Assembly (NCBI GenBank): GCA_023417785.1
Contig: JAEZEH010000163.1
Location: 1 to 29,813, forward strand
Source of the DNA: Bacteroidota bacterium
GTDB lineage: Bacteria; Bacteroidota; Bacteroidia; Cytophagales; Cyclobacteriaceae
DNA length: 29,813 nt
Reading direction: 5' to 3'
The stretch's first letter is position 1. Each line of letters opens with the position of its first letter. Below, one piece after another: positions 1-8,176 of the stretch. Under the pieces are notes generated by a model that saw only the letters and a list, made by a program, of their open reading frames with translations, had not been told where the DNA came from and did not search any database. A program made the position numbers and the translations under genes.

Positions 1-63
1 CTTGAAACTCAAGTTTTGGACTTCACCCGATTCGATGCTTATTTGCGGCCAATCTTAACATGA
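1..63 (+). CDS. 3' end of an unidentified gene upstream of hemF (partial)
   Basis: Frame 1 is open from the window edge for 20 codons and ends with TGA at 61-63. The visible residues end in DAYLRPILT. The stop overlaps the hemF start in an ATGA arrangement (ATG 60-62, TGA 61-63), the usual sign of translational coupling in one operon. Too little is visible to name the product. It could be chance open frame, but the exact 4-bp overlap favours a real gene. Confidence 0.55.
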   Translation, partial: LETQVLDFTRFDAYLRPILT

Positions 64-968
64 TTACAAAAGACGAAATAAAGGAATGGTTAGCTGACCT
101 TCAAACGCGGATCTGCACAGATCTGGAGGAGGCCGATGGAAAAGGGAAGTTCATTGCGGATGCCTGGGAACGGCCGGGCGGTGGCGGCGGACTGTCGCGG
201 GTAATTACGGGTGGAAACATAATCGAAAAGGGCGGCGTCAATTTCTCGGCAGTATGGGGTAAAACCCCGCCACAGGTTCTGGCGATGATGAAGACGGGCT
301 CGTCGGAGATCCCCGATTTTTTTGCCACCGGGGTAAGTATCGTTTTACATCCATCCAATCCGATGGTGCCCATTATTCACATGAACGTACGATTTTTCGA
401 AATGACCTCGGGCACCTGGTGGTTCGGTGGCGGAATCGACCTGACCCCGCATTATGTCGATAAAAACGACGCACGGCATTTCCATCAAACCCTTAAGACC
501 GTGTGCGACCGTCACCATCCTGCGTATTACCCAAATTTTAAAAAATGGGCTGATGATTATTTCTTCCTGAGGCACCGGAATGAAACCCGTGGAGTCGGGG
601 GAATATTCTTCGATCATCTCAAAGACGATGATGGGTTCAGCAAAGAAGACCGGTTTGAATTCATCCAGGACGTTGGCAATGCTTTCTCTCAGTTATACAC
701 CCACTTTATGCGAAAAAACAGCCCGTTGCCTTATGGAGATCGCGAGAAAGGCTGGCAAATGATTCGACGCGGGCGTTACGTGGAATTTAATCTGGTCTGG
801 GATCGGGGCACGAAGTTCGGCCTTGAAACTGACGGCCGGACGGAATCTATCCTGATGAGTTTGCCCCCACAGGCAAACTGGCATTATAACCACCAGCCTG
901 AGTCCGGAACGCCAGAGTTTGAGACAGTATCGCAACTCCGAAAAGGGATCGATTGGGTCGCCCTCTGA
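60..968 (+). CDS. hemF: Oxygen-dependent coproporphyrinogen III oxidase
   Basis: HemF uses O2 to decarboxylate two propionates of coproporphyrinogen III, giving protoporphyrinogen IX in cytoplasmic heme synthesis. The 302-residue protein has the usual family length and its conserved blocks in order: ERPGGGGGLSRVI and GGVNFSAVWG near the N-terminus, HPSNPMVPIIHMNVRFFE, then WWFGGGIDLTPHYV, the YFFLRHRNETRGVGGIFFDH block, and C-terminal GRYVEFNLVWDRGTKFGL followed by RTESILMSLPP. The ATG at 60 overlaps the stop of the preceding open frame, so it is probably the downstream gene of a small operon. No terminator is obvious after the stop. An O2-dependent enzyme suggests at least partly aerobic growth. 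Identification is secure. Confidence 0.97.
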   Translation: MITKDEIKEWLADLQTRICTDLEEADGKGKFIADAWERPGGGGGLSRVITGGNIIEKGGVNFSAVWGKTPPQVLAMMKTGSSEIPDFFATGVSIVLHPSNPMVPIIHMNVRFFEMTSGTWWFGGGIDLTPHYVDKNDARHFHQTLKTVCDRHHPAYYPNFKKWADDYFFLRHRNETRGVGGIFFDHLKDDDGFSKEDRFEFIQDVGNAFSQLYTHFMRKNSPLPYGDREKGWQMIRRGRYVEFNLVWDRGTKFGLETDGRTESILMSLPPQANWHYNHQPESGTPEFETVSQLRKGIDWVAL

Positions 969-1193
969 CCGCAACGCCCGTGCTATGGTCCGATATGTCG
1001 TACGTTCAACGGCTAATTAAGTATTTTAACCCCCTCCAGGCCGCCTTTACCAGAAATCCCGTAGCGACACTTCCAGAGATTCATGTCGTTTTTGTTCCTT
1101 TGTAGCACCATTAACGACATAACCTAACGTCTATACGTCTTTGATAGAACAAACGTCCAACCGCCTACCAGGCAAAAAACAAAAAAGACTGAC

Positions 1194-1619
1194 ATGAAGA
1201 AAACGTGGAGATTCCCCTCACTAGCCGGAAAGATTTTATTACCTGTAATTACCCTTTTTAGTTTTGCCCAGTGTTCCGAGGAACCTGAACAAATAATTGC
1301 TCAGGATGCCGCGCCCGTCGAAGTATTTCAGACCGATCAATATGAAGATCCTATAGCGAGCCTTACCGTAGATGGACTGTTTACCGAATTTACGTCGATC
1401 GCCGATTGCAAGACCTGCAATTACATCGTACCGGCCAGTGCCACGATCGTTGATGGTAAAGAACTTGGGATTAAGCCCGGCCAGACAGTCTGCCTGGATG
1501 CCAAACTAAGGTATGGTAACCTGGAACTGATCAATATGAATGGAACGGAAAAGGAACCCATCAGAGTTGCTTACAGCATCGCCTTCGGTAAACCTGTAGA
1601 CGAACCAGCAGTGAATTAA
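1194..1619 (+). CDS. Small putative lipoprotein sharing a module with the downstream beta-helix protein
   Basis: The 141-residue product starts with a basic stretch and a hydrophobic segment ending FSFAQC at residue 27. This suits a relaxed Bacteroidota lipobox, so it is probably a lipoprotein. The second half (about residues 70-125) reads CKTCNYIVPA, then VDGKELGIKPGQTVCLDA, then NMNGTEKEPIRV. It aligns by eye with the N-terminus of the next protein (CRGCDYVVPP, IDGAKLNLKPGSVICLNA, NIKGTPSKPIVV). In that protein the module precedes a full beta-helix; here the chain stops soon after. It is either a stand-alone cap-like module or a truncated paralogue. A strong terminator follows. Function is unknown. 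Confidence 0.8.
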   Translation: MKKTWRFPSLAGKILLPVITLFSFAQCSEEPEQIIAQDAAPVEVFQTDQYEDPIASLTVDGLFTEFTSIADCKTCNYIVPASATIVDGKELGIKPGQTVCLDAKLRYGNLELINMNGTEKEPIRVAYSIAFGKPVDEPAVN

Positions 1620-1642
1620 TAACGACTTGTTTAAGTTCAATT

Positions 1643-1677
1643 GAAACCGGAGGCCCCAAGTCTCCGGTTTCTTTTTT
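1643..1677 (+). terminator. Rho-independent terminator after the small lipoprotein gene
   Basis: A perfect 10-bp stem, GAAACCGGAG (1643-1652) with CTCCGGTTTC (1662-1671), encloses a 9-nt loop and is followed by six T (1672-1677). It sits 24 bp after the lipoprotein stop, so the next gene probably has its own promoter or depends on read-through. Confidence 0.9.
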
Positions 1678-1689
1678 GGCCCCGGAGGA

Positions 1690-3204
1690 TTGTCCCCTTT
1701 TGGTGATCATATTACATCGACCAGGCCCCGTTGCTCGTTCTTTAGTATCTTTGAGATTTCGCGTAAACCGTTCCGCTTGGGCCCCTTCATAAGTTTCCTA
1801 TTCGCGCTTCTTTACACGTCATCCACAATTGAAGAGCCCGGATCGTCAGCTGTTGAGCTAACGCGCTACAATGTTCTATCTGATTATCGGAGTTCATGTC
1901 GTGGCTGCGATTATGTCGTTCCGCCGGGCAAGTCGCACATTGATGGCGCAAAGTTAAATCTCAAACCCGGAAGCGTGATCTGCCTGAACGCAGCCACTCA
2001 ATATGGTGCTCTTGCGTTTTCGAATATTAAAGGCACTCCATCAAAACCGATTGTGGTTCGTAATTGCGGCGGAACCGTTGTAATAAAGGCTCCCGGCAGC
2101 CCTTTCATTGTGAAATTCTCCAACAGCAGCCATTTCAGGTTTTCGGGCGGAAATTCAAAAAGCGCGTACGGAATAAAACTTACCGAGTCGAAAACCAACG
2201 GACTGGTACTTGGCGAATTTGCGACCGATTTTCAGGTCGACCACATCGAGATTTGTGACGTAGGTTTTGCGGGAATCATGGGAAAGACCGATCCCTCGTG
2301 TGACGAGGCAACGCACCGGGGAAACTTCACGATGCGGAACGTAATTCTCGAACACAATTACGTACACGACACTGCCGGCGAAGGCTTTTATATTGGCCAT
2401 ACGGCTTATACCCGAGCACAGACACCCTGTGGCGAAGCATTACCACACACTATTGAGAACATCAGAATCAACGACAATCTGGTGCGGAATTCCGGGTGGG
2501 ACGGCATACAACTCAGTTGTGCGACGCGGGGCGCAAGTATCTTCCGGAACACGGTGGAGAACTATTCCGTCATGCGGAAAAGAAACCAAAGCGGGGGAAT
2601 AACGGTGGGGACGGGTACATCGGGAGTGTGCCATTCAAACATCATCAACTCCGGCCATGGTGCAGGTATTGTCGTATTCGGTGTCGCCGACAACTACATC
2701 TATAACAACGTTATTATCGATGCCGATGGCGCAGGTGTGTTCTGCGACGAACGCGCAGACATCGGACGCGGCTACTTTTTCTTCAACAACACCATCATCA
2801 ATCCGAAGCTGGAGGGCTTCAAATTGTATTCGGATATCGCTCCAACAACCGTGGTGGTAAACAACATCATCGTCAATTCCGGTGTGGTGAATCATCAGGG
2901 AAGAACGACACCGGTTACGTCACTCAAGACGGTAAAACTGGACTCTGGAAACAATTACTTTACCGCCGATATTTCCCGTGTGGGATTTGTTGATGCCACA
3001 CGCTTCAACTTCAGGCTTTCACAGTCTTCTCCCCTCATCAACAACGGTCGCGATATACGGGAATACCTGGATGAAAATCATTTCACTCATGATTTCTATG
3101 GGTCGATACGTAAGCAGGAAGTTCACTACGATATCGGCGCTGCTGAATACCAGCCTTCCGGAATTCGCCATTGGCTGCGAAACTTATTTTCCATGGCGCG
3201 ATAG
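1690..3204 (+). CDS. Right-handed parallel beta-helix repeat protein, exported
   Basis: The 504-residue product has a hydrophobic segment near residues 30-46 (FISFLFALLY), an N-terminal module with CRGCDYVVPP and VICLNA, then a long run of short Asn/Gly/Ile-rich strands typical of pectate-lyase-like beta-helices (for example GIVVFGVADNYIYNNVII). It ends with VHYDIGAAEY, a common closing motif of these proteins in Bacteroidota. Such folds often bind or cut polysaccharides, but I see no defined catalytic set. The frame's first start is TTG at 1690, immediately beside GGAGGA and too close for a normal ribosome site. A TTG at 1777, directly before the hydrophobic segment, is an alternative. No ATG precedes the hydrophobic segment in this frame, so the start is uncertain. 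Confidence 0.85.
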   Translation: MSPFGDHITSTRPRCSFFSIFEISRKPFRLGPFISFLFALLYTSSTIEEPGSSAVELTRYNVLSDYRSSCRGCDYVVPPGKSHIDGAKLNLKPGSVICLNAATQYGALAFSNIKGTPSKPIVVRNCGGTVVIKAPGSPFIVKFSNSSHFRFSGGNSKSAYGIKLTESKTNGLVLGEFATDFQVDHIEICDVGFAGIMGKTDPSCDEATHRGNFTMRNVILEHNYVHDTAGEGFYIGHTAYTRAQTPCGEALPHTIENIRINDNLVRNSGWDGIQLSCATRGASIFRNTVENYSVMRKRNQSGGITVGTGTSGVCHSNIINSGHGAGIVVFGVADNYIYNNVIIDADGAGVFCDERADIGRGYFFFNNTIINPKLEGFKLYSDIAPTTVVVNNIIVNSGVVNHQGRTTPVTSLKTVKLDSGNNYFTADISRVGFVDATRFNFRLSQSSPLINNGRDIREYLDENHFTHDFYGSIRKQEVHYDIGAAEYQPSGIRHWLRNLFSMAR

Positions 3205-3234
3205 CCAGCCTTGAGTCTGCCTGAACAGTCGGTC

Positions 3235-5064
3235 TCACGTTTCTTTGTGTTGCGTTTTCAGCTGAAGAGCGATTTCTTTAGCCTTCTCGAATATTTTTAC
3301 GAACGATTCGAACACACCGATGAAATCCTTCACATGCCGGCGCACACGCTTTACTTTTTTAAGGCTCGTCAACGAAGCATCATAGTCGGACAAAAGGGGC
3401 AGAATACGATCGTTTATATTGCTCGCGAAAAATGAAACCCCCGCTTCAACACGATCGACGAGCAAATCGAAATCCTCCTGAAAAGCAATGTTCCTGAGTT
3501 GAGCGGCAAACCGAAGCGTGATATCATTCATTTCCGACAGGATTACTTCAACATCGTCCATGACCTGCGTCGCATCCTCCTGAACAATAGTCTTTCTTTC
3601 AATCAGAAAAGTTCGCAAGGCTTTTAATTCATCCATGGGAATGCTCCAATCAAAAACATCAATCAATTTCGAGATCTGATATTGTTGTTGTTCCCGATTC
3701 AGAAGCGGACCGAGTTCCGCCAGTGATCGCTCTTTCGCCGAGAATGCAATTACCCGGTGATCGGTGCGGATGGCGCTCTGAGATATGCGGGAATATAATA
3801 CGATACCATCAAGTGAAGTGCAACGGCTCAGCGCGACATACACCTGGCCCGGAGCAAAGGCTTGTCCCGCGTCGATAATGACTTTTTCAAACGTCAATCC
3901 CTGGCTTTTGTGGATAGTGATTGCCCACGCCAGCCGGATGCCATATTGCGTAAATACACCGAGAACCTCCTCCTCTACTTCGCCCGCCACAGGGTTATAG
4001 GTATACCGAACGTTGCGCCAGGTTTCTTTCTCAACCTCCAGTTCAGTGCCTTCATCCGGAAATTCCACCACCAGAGACGGTACAACTTTTTTGACTATGC
4101 CAAGTTTGCCGTTGAAATATCGTTTCACAGGTCCCACATCATTCTTGATAAACATGACCTGCGCGCCGGGTTTGAGTTTCAGGGCGCGCTCTGTCGGAAA
4201 ACTGCGCTCTGGAAAATCGCCTTCAACATCCGCCGAAAAAGTATTCGTTCCTCCGGGGAGCGCATCAAGCGAATCCAGGTTTATCTGATCCGCTTTTACA
4301 TTGTGTGTGGTGAGTGTGATGTATCGTTCGTCGCCGTCGGGCTTGAAAGCCGGATCATACCGCTGATTCAGGACATCAATTTCATGACTCTTGATAGCGT
4401 TGTTTCTGATCTTATTCAGCAAGGTGATAAATTCCGGATCCGTCTGCCTGTAGATGTGTTTCAGTTCGATGTAAATGGGTTCGGCTTCTCTGATCACTTT
4501 TGCATCAAAGAAAAAAGGACTGTCATAATATTCTCCGAGGATATTCCATTCGGCTTGTTGCACGACCGGTGGCAACTGATACAGATCTCCAATCAAAAGC
4601 ACCTGCACACCCCCAAACGGAATATTTTCTCTGCGCCTGTAGTACCGCAATATCACATCTATTGCATCGAGGACATCGCAGCGGACCATGGATACTTCAT
4701 CAATGATAAGCAGTTCCAGTTCCCGGAACAGGTTTCGTTTCTCTTGTTCTATTCTCAGGTTTCGAAGAAGTCCATACCGTTCCGGAAGGGCTTCTGACGA
4801 CTTTTCATTACCAGGCACAAAGGGACTGAATGGCAACTGGAAAAAAGAATGAATGGTGGTTCCGCCTGCATTGATCGCGGCTACGCCGGTGGGCGCAACA
4901 ACCACCGCCTTCTTGGAAATGGTTTGTTTTATCTGCCTGAGGAAAGTTGTTTTTCCCGTGCCCGCTTTTCCGGTCAGGAAAATGCATCGTGCGGTTCGGC
5001 GGATAAAATTTCGGGCGATCTCGAATACGGGGTTTTCATTGTGTACAACTGCATCCAATACCAT
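3235..5064 (-). CDS. PIF1-like superfamily 1B DNA helicase / AAA ATPase
   Basis: The 609-residue protein has a Walker A GKAGTGKTT at residues 32-40, the motif VVVAPTGVAAINAGGTTIHSFF, Walker B LLIIDEVSMV, GDLYQLPPV (motif III) and, near residue 400, AITIHKSQGLTFEKV followed by GQVYVALSRCTSLDG (motifs V-VI). These define PIF1/RecD2-type 5'-3' helicases, which unwind forked DNA, G-quadruplexes or RNA-DNA hybrids. The last 150 or so residues form a charged helical extension without known motifs, perhaps a partner-binding tail. The start ATG is at 5064. The gene converges on the beta-helix gene with only a 30-bp gap. No helicase motif is missing. Its cellular role is inferred. Confidence 0.9.
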   Translation of the reverse strand: MVLDAVVHNENPVFEIARNFIRRTARCIFLTGKAGTGKTTFLRQIKQTISKKAVVVAPTGVAAINAGGTTIHSFFQLPFSPFVPGNEKSSEALPERYGLLRNLRIEQEKRNLFRELELLIIDEVSMVRCDVLDAIDVILRYYRRRENIPFGGVQVLLIGDLYQLPPVVQQAEWNILGEYYDSPFFFDAKVIREAEPIYIELKHIYRQTDPEFITLLNKIRNNAIKSHEIDVLNQRYDPAFKPDGDERYITLTTHNVKADQINLDSLDALPGGTNTFSADVEGDFPERSFPTERALKLKPGAQVMFIKNDVGPVKRYFNGKLGIVKKVVPSLVVEFPDEGTELEVEKETWRNVRYTYNPVAGEVEEEVLGVFTQYGIRLAWAITIHKSQGLTFEKVIIDAGQAFAPGQVYVALSRCTSLDGIVLYSRISQSAIRTDHRVIAFSAKERSLAELGPLLNREQQQYQISKLIDVFDWSIPMDELKALRTFLIERKTIVQEDATQVMDDVEVILSEMNDITLRFAAQLRNIAFQEDFDLLVDRVEAGVSFFASNINDRILPLLSDYDASLTSLKKVKRVRRHVKDFIGVFESFVKIFEKAKEIALQLKTQHKET

Positions 5065-5126
5065 TCAGCAATATACCTTCGTCTGCGGTGACGGCGAAGA
5101 AAAAAAGCTGGAATTAGATTTATATC

Positions 5127-5420
5127 ATGATATTGAAAAAATCAACCACTATGCACCTTAAATCCGTAAAACTCGACGACGCTTCCTACCATGAATACCT
5201 GGCTGGAAATGAAATTCATTGTGAAGCCGGGAAACTCTCCACAAAGGATCTTGCCGCTGGCGAGCATGTTCTTGTTTACAAAGACACGACTGCCACAAAT
5301 TCTGATGCGTCGGTGCCTAAACGGGAAATGCAGTCCGAATACATCGGGATCGAAGGCACCATTGTTCGTGTAATGGGTTCGCAAGACCACCACGAGGGCG
5401 TAGTTATCCGAAAATTATAA
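5127..5420 (+). CDS. Small hypothetical protein (about 89-97 residues)
   Basis: I do not recognise this protein. The frame can begin at ATG 5127 (97 residues) or at ATG 5151 (89 residues, MHLKSVKLDD). Neither has a Shine-Dalgarno site. The product is mostly polar and looks globular and cytoplasmic, with probable beta strands (GEHVLVYKD, IGIEGTIVRVM, HEGVVIRKL) and no signal peptide or membrane segment. It is transcribed away from the helicase gene, 62 bp from its start, so the two probably use divergent promoters. A sizeable open frame runs on the opposite strand, but this one has the more protein-like composition. Confidence 0.55.
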   Translation: MILKKSTTMHLKSVKLDDASYHEYLAGNEIHCEAGKLSTKDLAAGEHVLVYKDTTATNSDASVPKREMQSEYIGIEGTIVRVMGSQDHHEGVVIRKL

Positions 5421-5615
5421 AGCTTAACATACTTATCAGACTGGTGCTTGCGTAAAGCAAGCTGCCCTGAAGCGCCGCCGGTAGCTCCTGGAACAGAGTA
5501 TTCGGAAGTAATCACAGCCTCAGGCATTAAAATTTGGACCTACTTGTTCAGAACAACAGTTTGTGACCGCTTAACGGTAATCAACTGTATTAAATAAACT
5601 TAAATAGATCGAAAC

Positions 5616-6143
5616 ATGGTAAAGACGAATGATGATTCGGATATGGTGGGGGATAAAGTGATCTATACTGACGGACACGATGTGACCGTCACTGACTCAA
5701 CCCTGCAGGTGAAGAAAAATGAATACAGGCTCAACGGTGTTACCAAATGCGGATTGCTGGTCCTTCGACCCAATCGCGTGCCTGGTGTCGTGCTGTTGAT
5801 CCTCGGACTGGGCCTTGTAGTCGTCGGACTAATGCAGCTTATACCGACGGGAGCGGTTCCCGATACTGAAATCGCCGAGCGTTCCTTCGGAATAAACACG
5901 GTGGCCGTCTGGATTGGTGCCGCATTGGCACTGGTTGGGATTCTGATACTCGGGCTGATGAAAGAACGTTATGCTGTTCGTATTGCCACCGCTGAAGGTG
6001 AACGCAATGCGGTGGTCAGCGACAGACGCGATTACATCAGCCAGATCGTTGACGCGATCAATCAGGCAATCACATATGTTCGTACAAAAACAAGTGCGAG
6101 ACAATTCACGGTCAGGAATGCCGACTCACCGGGAACGGTTTAG
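5616..6143 (+). CDS. Two-TM membrane protein, DUF6232-like
   Basis: The 175-residue product has a short cytoplasmic-type N-terminal strand domain (VIYTDGHDVTVTDSTLQVKK then YRLNGVTKC). Two hydrophobic segments follow, about residues 56-76 (PGVVLLILGLGLVVVGL) and 95-115 (AVWIGAALALVGILILGL), then a C-terminal domain with AVRIATAEGERNAVVS and a helix ending ITYVRTK. The pattern of a PH-like strand domain, two membrane helices and a second strand domain resembles DUF6232 as I remember it. This was not checked by search. Function is unknown. It is followed by a terminator shared with the convergent HD gene. Confidence 0.8.
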   Translation: MVKTNDDSDMVGDKVIYTDGHDVTVTDSTLQVKKNEYRLNGVTKCGLLVLRPNRVPGVVLLILGLGLVVVGLMQLIPTGAVPDTEIAERSFGINTVAVWIGAALALVGILILGLMKERYAVRIATAEGERNAVVSDRRDYISQIVDAINQAITYVRTKTSARQFTVRNADSPGTV

Positions 6144-6169
6144 TCTGATTCCAGCATATAAGCATTCTC

Positions 6170-6202
6170 AAAAAAACCTGTATTCCTTATACGGGTTTTT
6201 TT
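6170..6202. terminator. Bidirectional terminator between the DUF6232-like and HD-hydrolase genes
   Basis: Seven A, the stem CCTGTAT / ATACGGG (one G-T pair) and seven T form a hairpin that works on both strands. It overlaps the last codons of the minus-strand HD gene. Confidence 0.85.
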
Positions 6203-6753
6203 GTTAGTAAATTCAGACAGTTTGCAACCGTTTCCCGGGCACGTTTATAAAGTGTTCGGTTCCCGTTGGTTATCATATCCAGCAACGTCGACGCCTCCTG
6301 CAGAAATATACGCGCGAAATCAGGATCGTGTTTTACGATGTCGATGGTATTATCGATTATGTCGGCATATTTGATCGTGTGGGCAGCAGCACTTGTAGTA
6401 CCAAGCCGTTTAAATTCATTCTCTTTCCGTCGCCTACGGTTTAGCCGCGGATAGTTCTCTCTTGTGTACACATCGGTAAGTTCGATAACCAATTTCATGG
6501 TATCGTCTACTGTTGATGATGGCAGAATGGTGAGTAGGAATGAACGAATCTCGTCGGCGGAAACCGGTGTATCTTCAAGGACATCGTGAAGCAGAGCCGC
6601 GCTGAGCACGGCAGGATCATTCGAATACTGACGGCAAGTCTCCATTACCCGCACGGGATGAACAATATACCTTTCATCGCTGAACTTACGCAGCTGGCTC
6701 CCATGCGCGCGATCCACAAAAGCGATTATCCTTTGAATGTTTTCAGCTTCCAT
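6187..6753 (-). CDS. HD-domain phosphohydrolase, SpoT/MESH1-like
   Basis: The 188-residue protein is a stand-alone HD domain with the metal-binding pattern of (p)ppGpp hydrolases: His32 (YIVHPVRV), His56-Asp57 within ALLHDVLEDT, and Asp131 in KYADIIDN. The ED after the HD pair and the Arg/Lys-rich NRRRRKENEFKRLG segment match the MESH1/small-alarmone-hydrolase layout. It has no synthetase, TGS or ACT domain. The likely role is removal of pyrophosphate from guanosine or related phosphates, but the substrate cannot be read from sequence. The start at 6753 is an ATG, downstream of the BON gene's terminator, so the two are separate units. Confidence 0.85.
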   Translation of the reverse strand: MEAENIQRIIAFVDRAHGSQLRKFSDERYIVHPVRVMETCRQYSNDPAVLSAALLHDVLEDTPVSADEIRSFLLTILPSSTVDDTMKLVIELTDVYTRENYPRLNRRRRKENEFKRLGTTSAAAHTIKYADIIDNTIDIVKHDPDFARIFLQEASTLLDMITNGNRTLYKRARETVANCLNLLTKKPV

Positions 6754-6760
6754 TCCAAAT

Positions 6761-6791
6761 AAAAAAAGAGCGCCCCAAAGGAAGCGCTCTT
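6761..6791 (-). terminator. Terminator of the BON-domain gene
   Basis: Read on the minus strand, AAGAGCGC (6791-6784) pairs with GCGCTCTT (6773-6766), followed by a run of T down to 6761. It lies 24 bp past the BON gene stop and just before the HD gene start. Confidence 0.85.
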
Positions 6792-6814
6792 CTTGTGAAT
6801 TTCAATTATCCGGA

Positions 6815-8020
6815 TTATTTATTTTCGGATACAGTTTTCGTACGCGACGTTGAAGTCGTTCCGGATGCCATACCTGTAGTTCCTGTTGCGGCACCTGTAT
6901 TCGAAGTGGATGACTCCGTGCCGTAAGAACGACTGGTATCAGATCCGCCAGCATACGCGTTCTGGTTACTCGATACGCGCAAGCGGTTTTCTACGTGCTT
7001 AACGCCCGAAACAGATTCGGCAATGTCCTCGGCCCTTCTTTTGGAAGTCCTTTCATCAACCGTACCGGCTAATGTAACTTCGCCGCTCTGAACCGTGACG
7101 TCAATGTCTGAAGCGTCTACAAACCAGTCATCGCTGAGCCGGTCATTGATGTCTTCCTTGATACGCTCGTCGGAACGCTGATAATTCTTTGGACCTCTGC
7201 CTTTGTGCATCTTGTCCATTCTGCGGCGACGCTCTGCGTCTTCGTCTCCGAACCAGGACGAAACTTCATCAGCTGTTCTGTCCCACCAGCCACGATCGTC
7301 GTTTCTTCCACGGTCGCGATCGTGCGATCTGCGTTCCCAGTTATTGCCGTAGTTGCGGTCACCATAGCTTCCACCCCACGAACCGCTGCCATATCCGCGT
7401 TCGCCATATCCGCTTCCGCTTTCACCACGACCATAGGATTCATTCAATCCGCCACCGTAGCCGCCACTGCTGTAGTCGCTGCTACCGTACCCGCTGCCAT
7501 AATTGTTTCCGAGGTTCCGGCCATAGCTGCTGCCCCCGTGTCCACCAGTCCACTGGTTGGATCCGTAACCGCTTCCACCGCCGTAGTTCTGGTAACCACC
7601 GGGAGAATAACTTTGTCTTTCCCGATCATAGCGGGACCTGAAACTACCGGACTCGCCGAAGCCAAATCCAGCACCTACATTTCCACGTTCACCTCTGCGA
7701 CCTGAACGGTCGCTGGAAGATCCGTAGTTGGAATAATCCCGCTCTCCATAGTTGGAATTCCGGTCATAGTTAGATTGGCCACCATAGTTGCTTCCACCAT
7801 AGTTCGAATAACGATCGCTATCGCGATCATAGCGGCTATCACCAGACGAGCTACCCTGGCCATAATCCTGGCCGGAGCGGTTCCAGTCCTGGCCATGACC
7901 GCCTTCGTAACGACTACGTGAATAGTTTCGATCGTCGTCGTTTCCATAACGGTTGTTATTGTCATCCCAATCCTGGTTTGAAGTGCGGTTACCACTCCAA
8001 TTGCGATTATTGTCTGCCAT
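6815..8020 (-). CDS. BON-domain protein with a long Gly/Ser/Tyr/Arg-rich region
   Basis: About the first 220 of 401 residues are low-complexity repeats rich in Gly, Ser, Tyr, Asn, Asp and Arg (YGGGSGYGS, SNYGGQSNYDR). Then comes a conserved block: DEVSSWFGDEDAERRRRMD, KGRGPKNYQRSDERI, and a BON domain at about residues 285-350 (DIDVTVQSGEVTLAGTVDE to GVKHVENRLRV). BON domains bind phospholipids or envelope partners. The SWFGD-BON block occurs in stress-related proteins of many Proteobacteria and Bacteroidota. The tail is Ser/Thr/Gly-rich. I chose ATG 8020 (MADNNRNWSGN) because the longer frame needs a TTG at 8044. No signal peptide is visible. The biased composition gives long spurious frames on the other strand. 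Confidence 0.88.
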   Translation of the reverse strand: MADNNRNWSGNRTSNQDWDDNNNRYGNDDDRNYSRSRYEGGHGQDWNRSGQDYGQGSSSGDSRYDRDSDRYSNYGGSNYGGQSNYDRNSNYGERDYSNYGSSSDRSGRRGERGNVGAGFGFGESGSFRSRYDRERQSYSPGGYQNYGGGSGYGSNQWTGGHGGSSYGRNLGNNYGSGYGSSDYSSGGYGGGLNESYGRGESGSGYGERGYGSGSWGGSYGDRNYGNNWERRSHDRDRGRNDDRGWWDRTADEVSSWFGDEDAERRRRMDKMHKGRGPKNYQRSDERIKEDINDRLSDDWFVDASDIDVTVQSGEVTLAGTVDERTSKRRAEDIAESVSGVKHVENRLRVSSNQNAYAGGSDTSRSYGTESSTSNTGAATGTTGMASGTTSTSRTKTVSENK

Positions 8021-8176
8021 AATAAAAGGTTTTTTAGTATTCAAAATTTCTCAACATACTTCCAAAATGTTGTGCCCGTTGGCATAATACCTCATGCACT
8101 CGTTTGTGGAAGTTGATTCGCACACGCTTGCACCATAAATAAAACCTTAGCACATTACAGCAGCTACCCGGTTTAT

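Noticed and set aside
3862..4797. A 311-codon plus-strand frame antisense to the helicase gene
   Set aside because: The minus-strand helicase covers it with all family motifs; the antisense product has no recognisable domain and a patchy composition.
5446..5462. Hairpin GCTTGC-GTAAA-GCAAGC after the small gene at 5127
   Set aside because: No T-run follows on either strand, so it is not called a terminator; no other role is evident.
7189..7705. Long plus-strand frames (150 and 166 codons) over the BON gene
   Set aside because: They arise from the repetitive Gly/Ser/Tyr codons of the BON protein read in reverse; the products are Ala/Thr/Val or Cys/His/Arg-rich low complexity.
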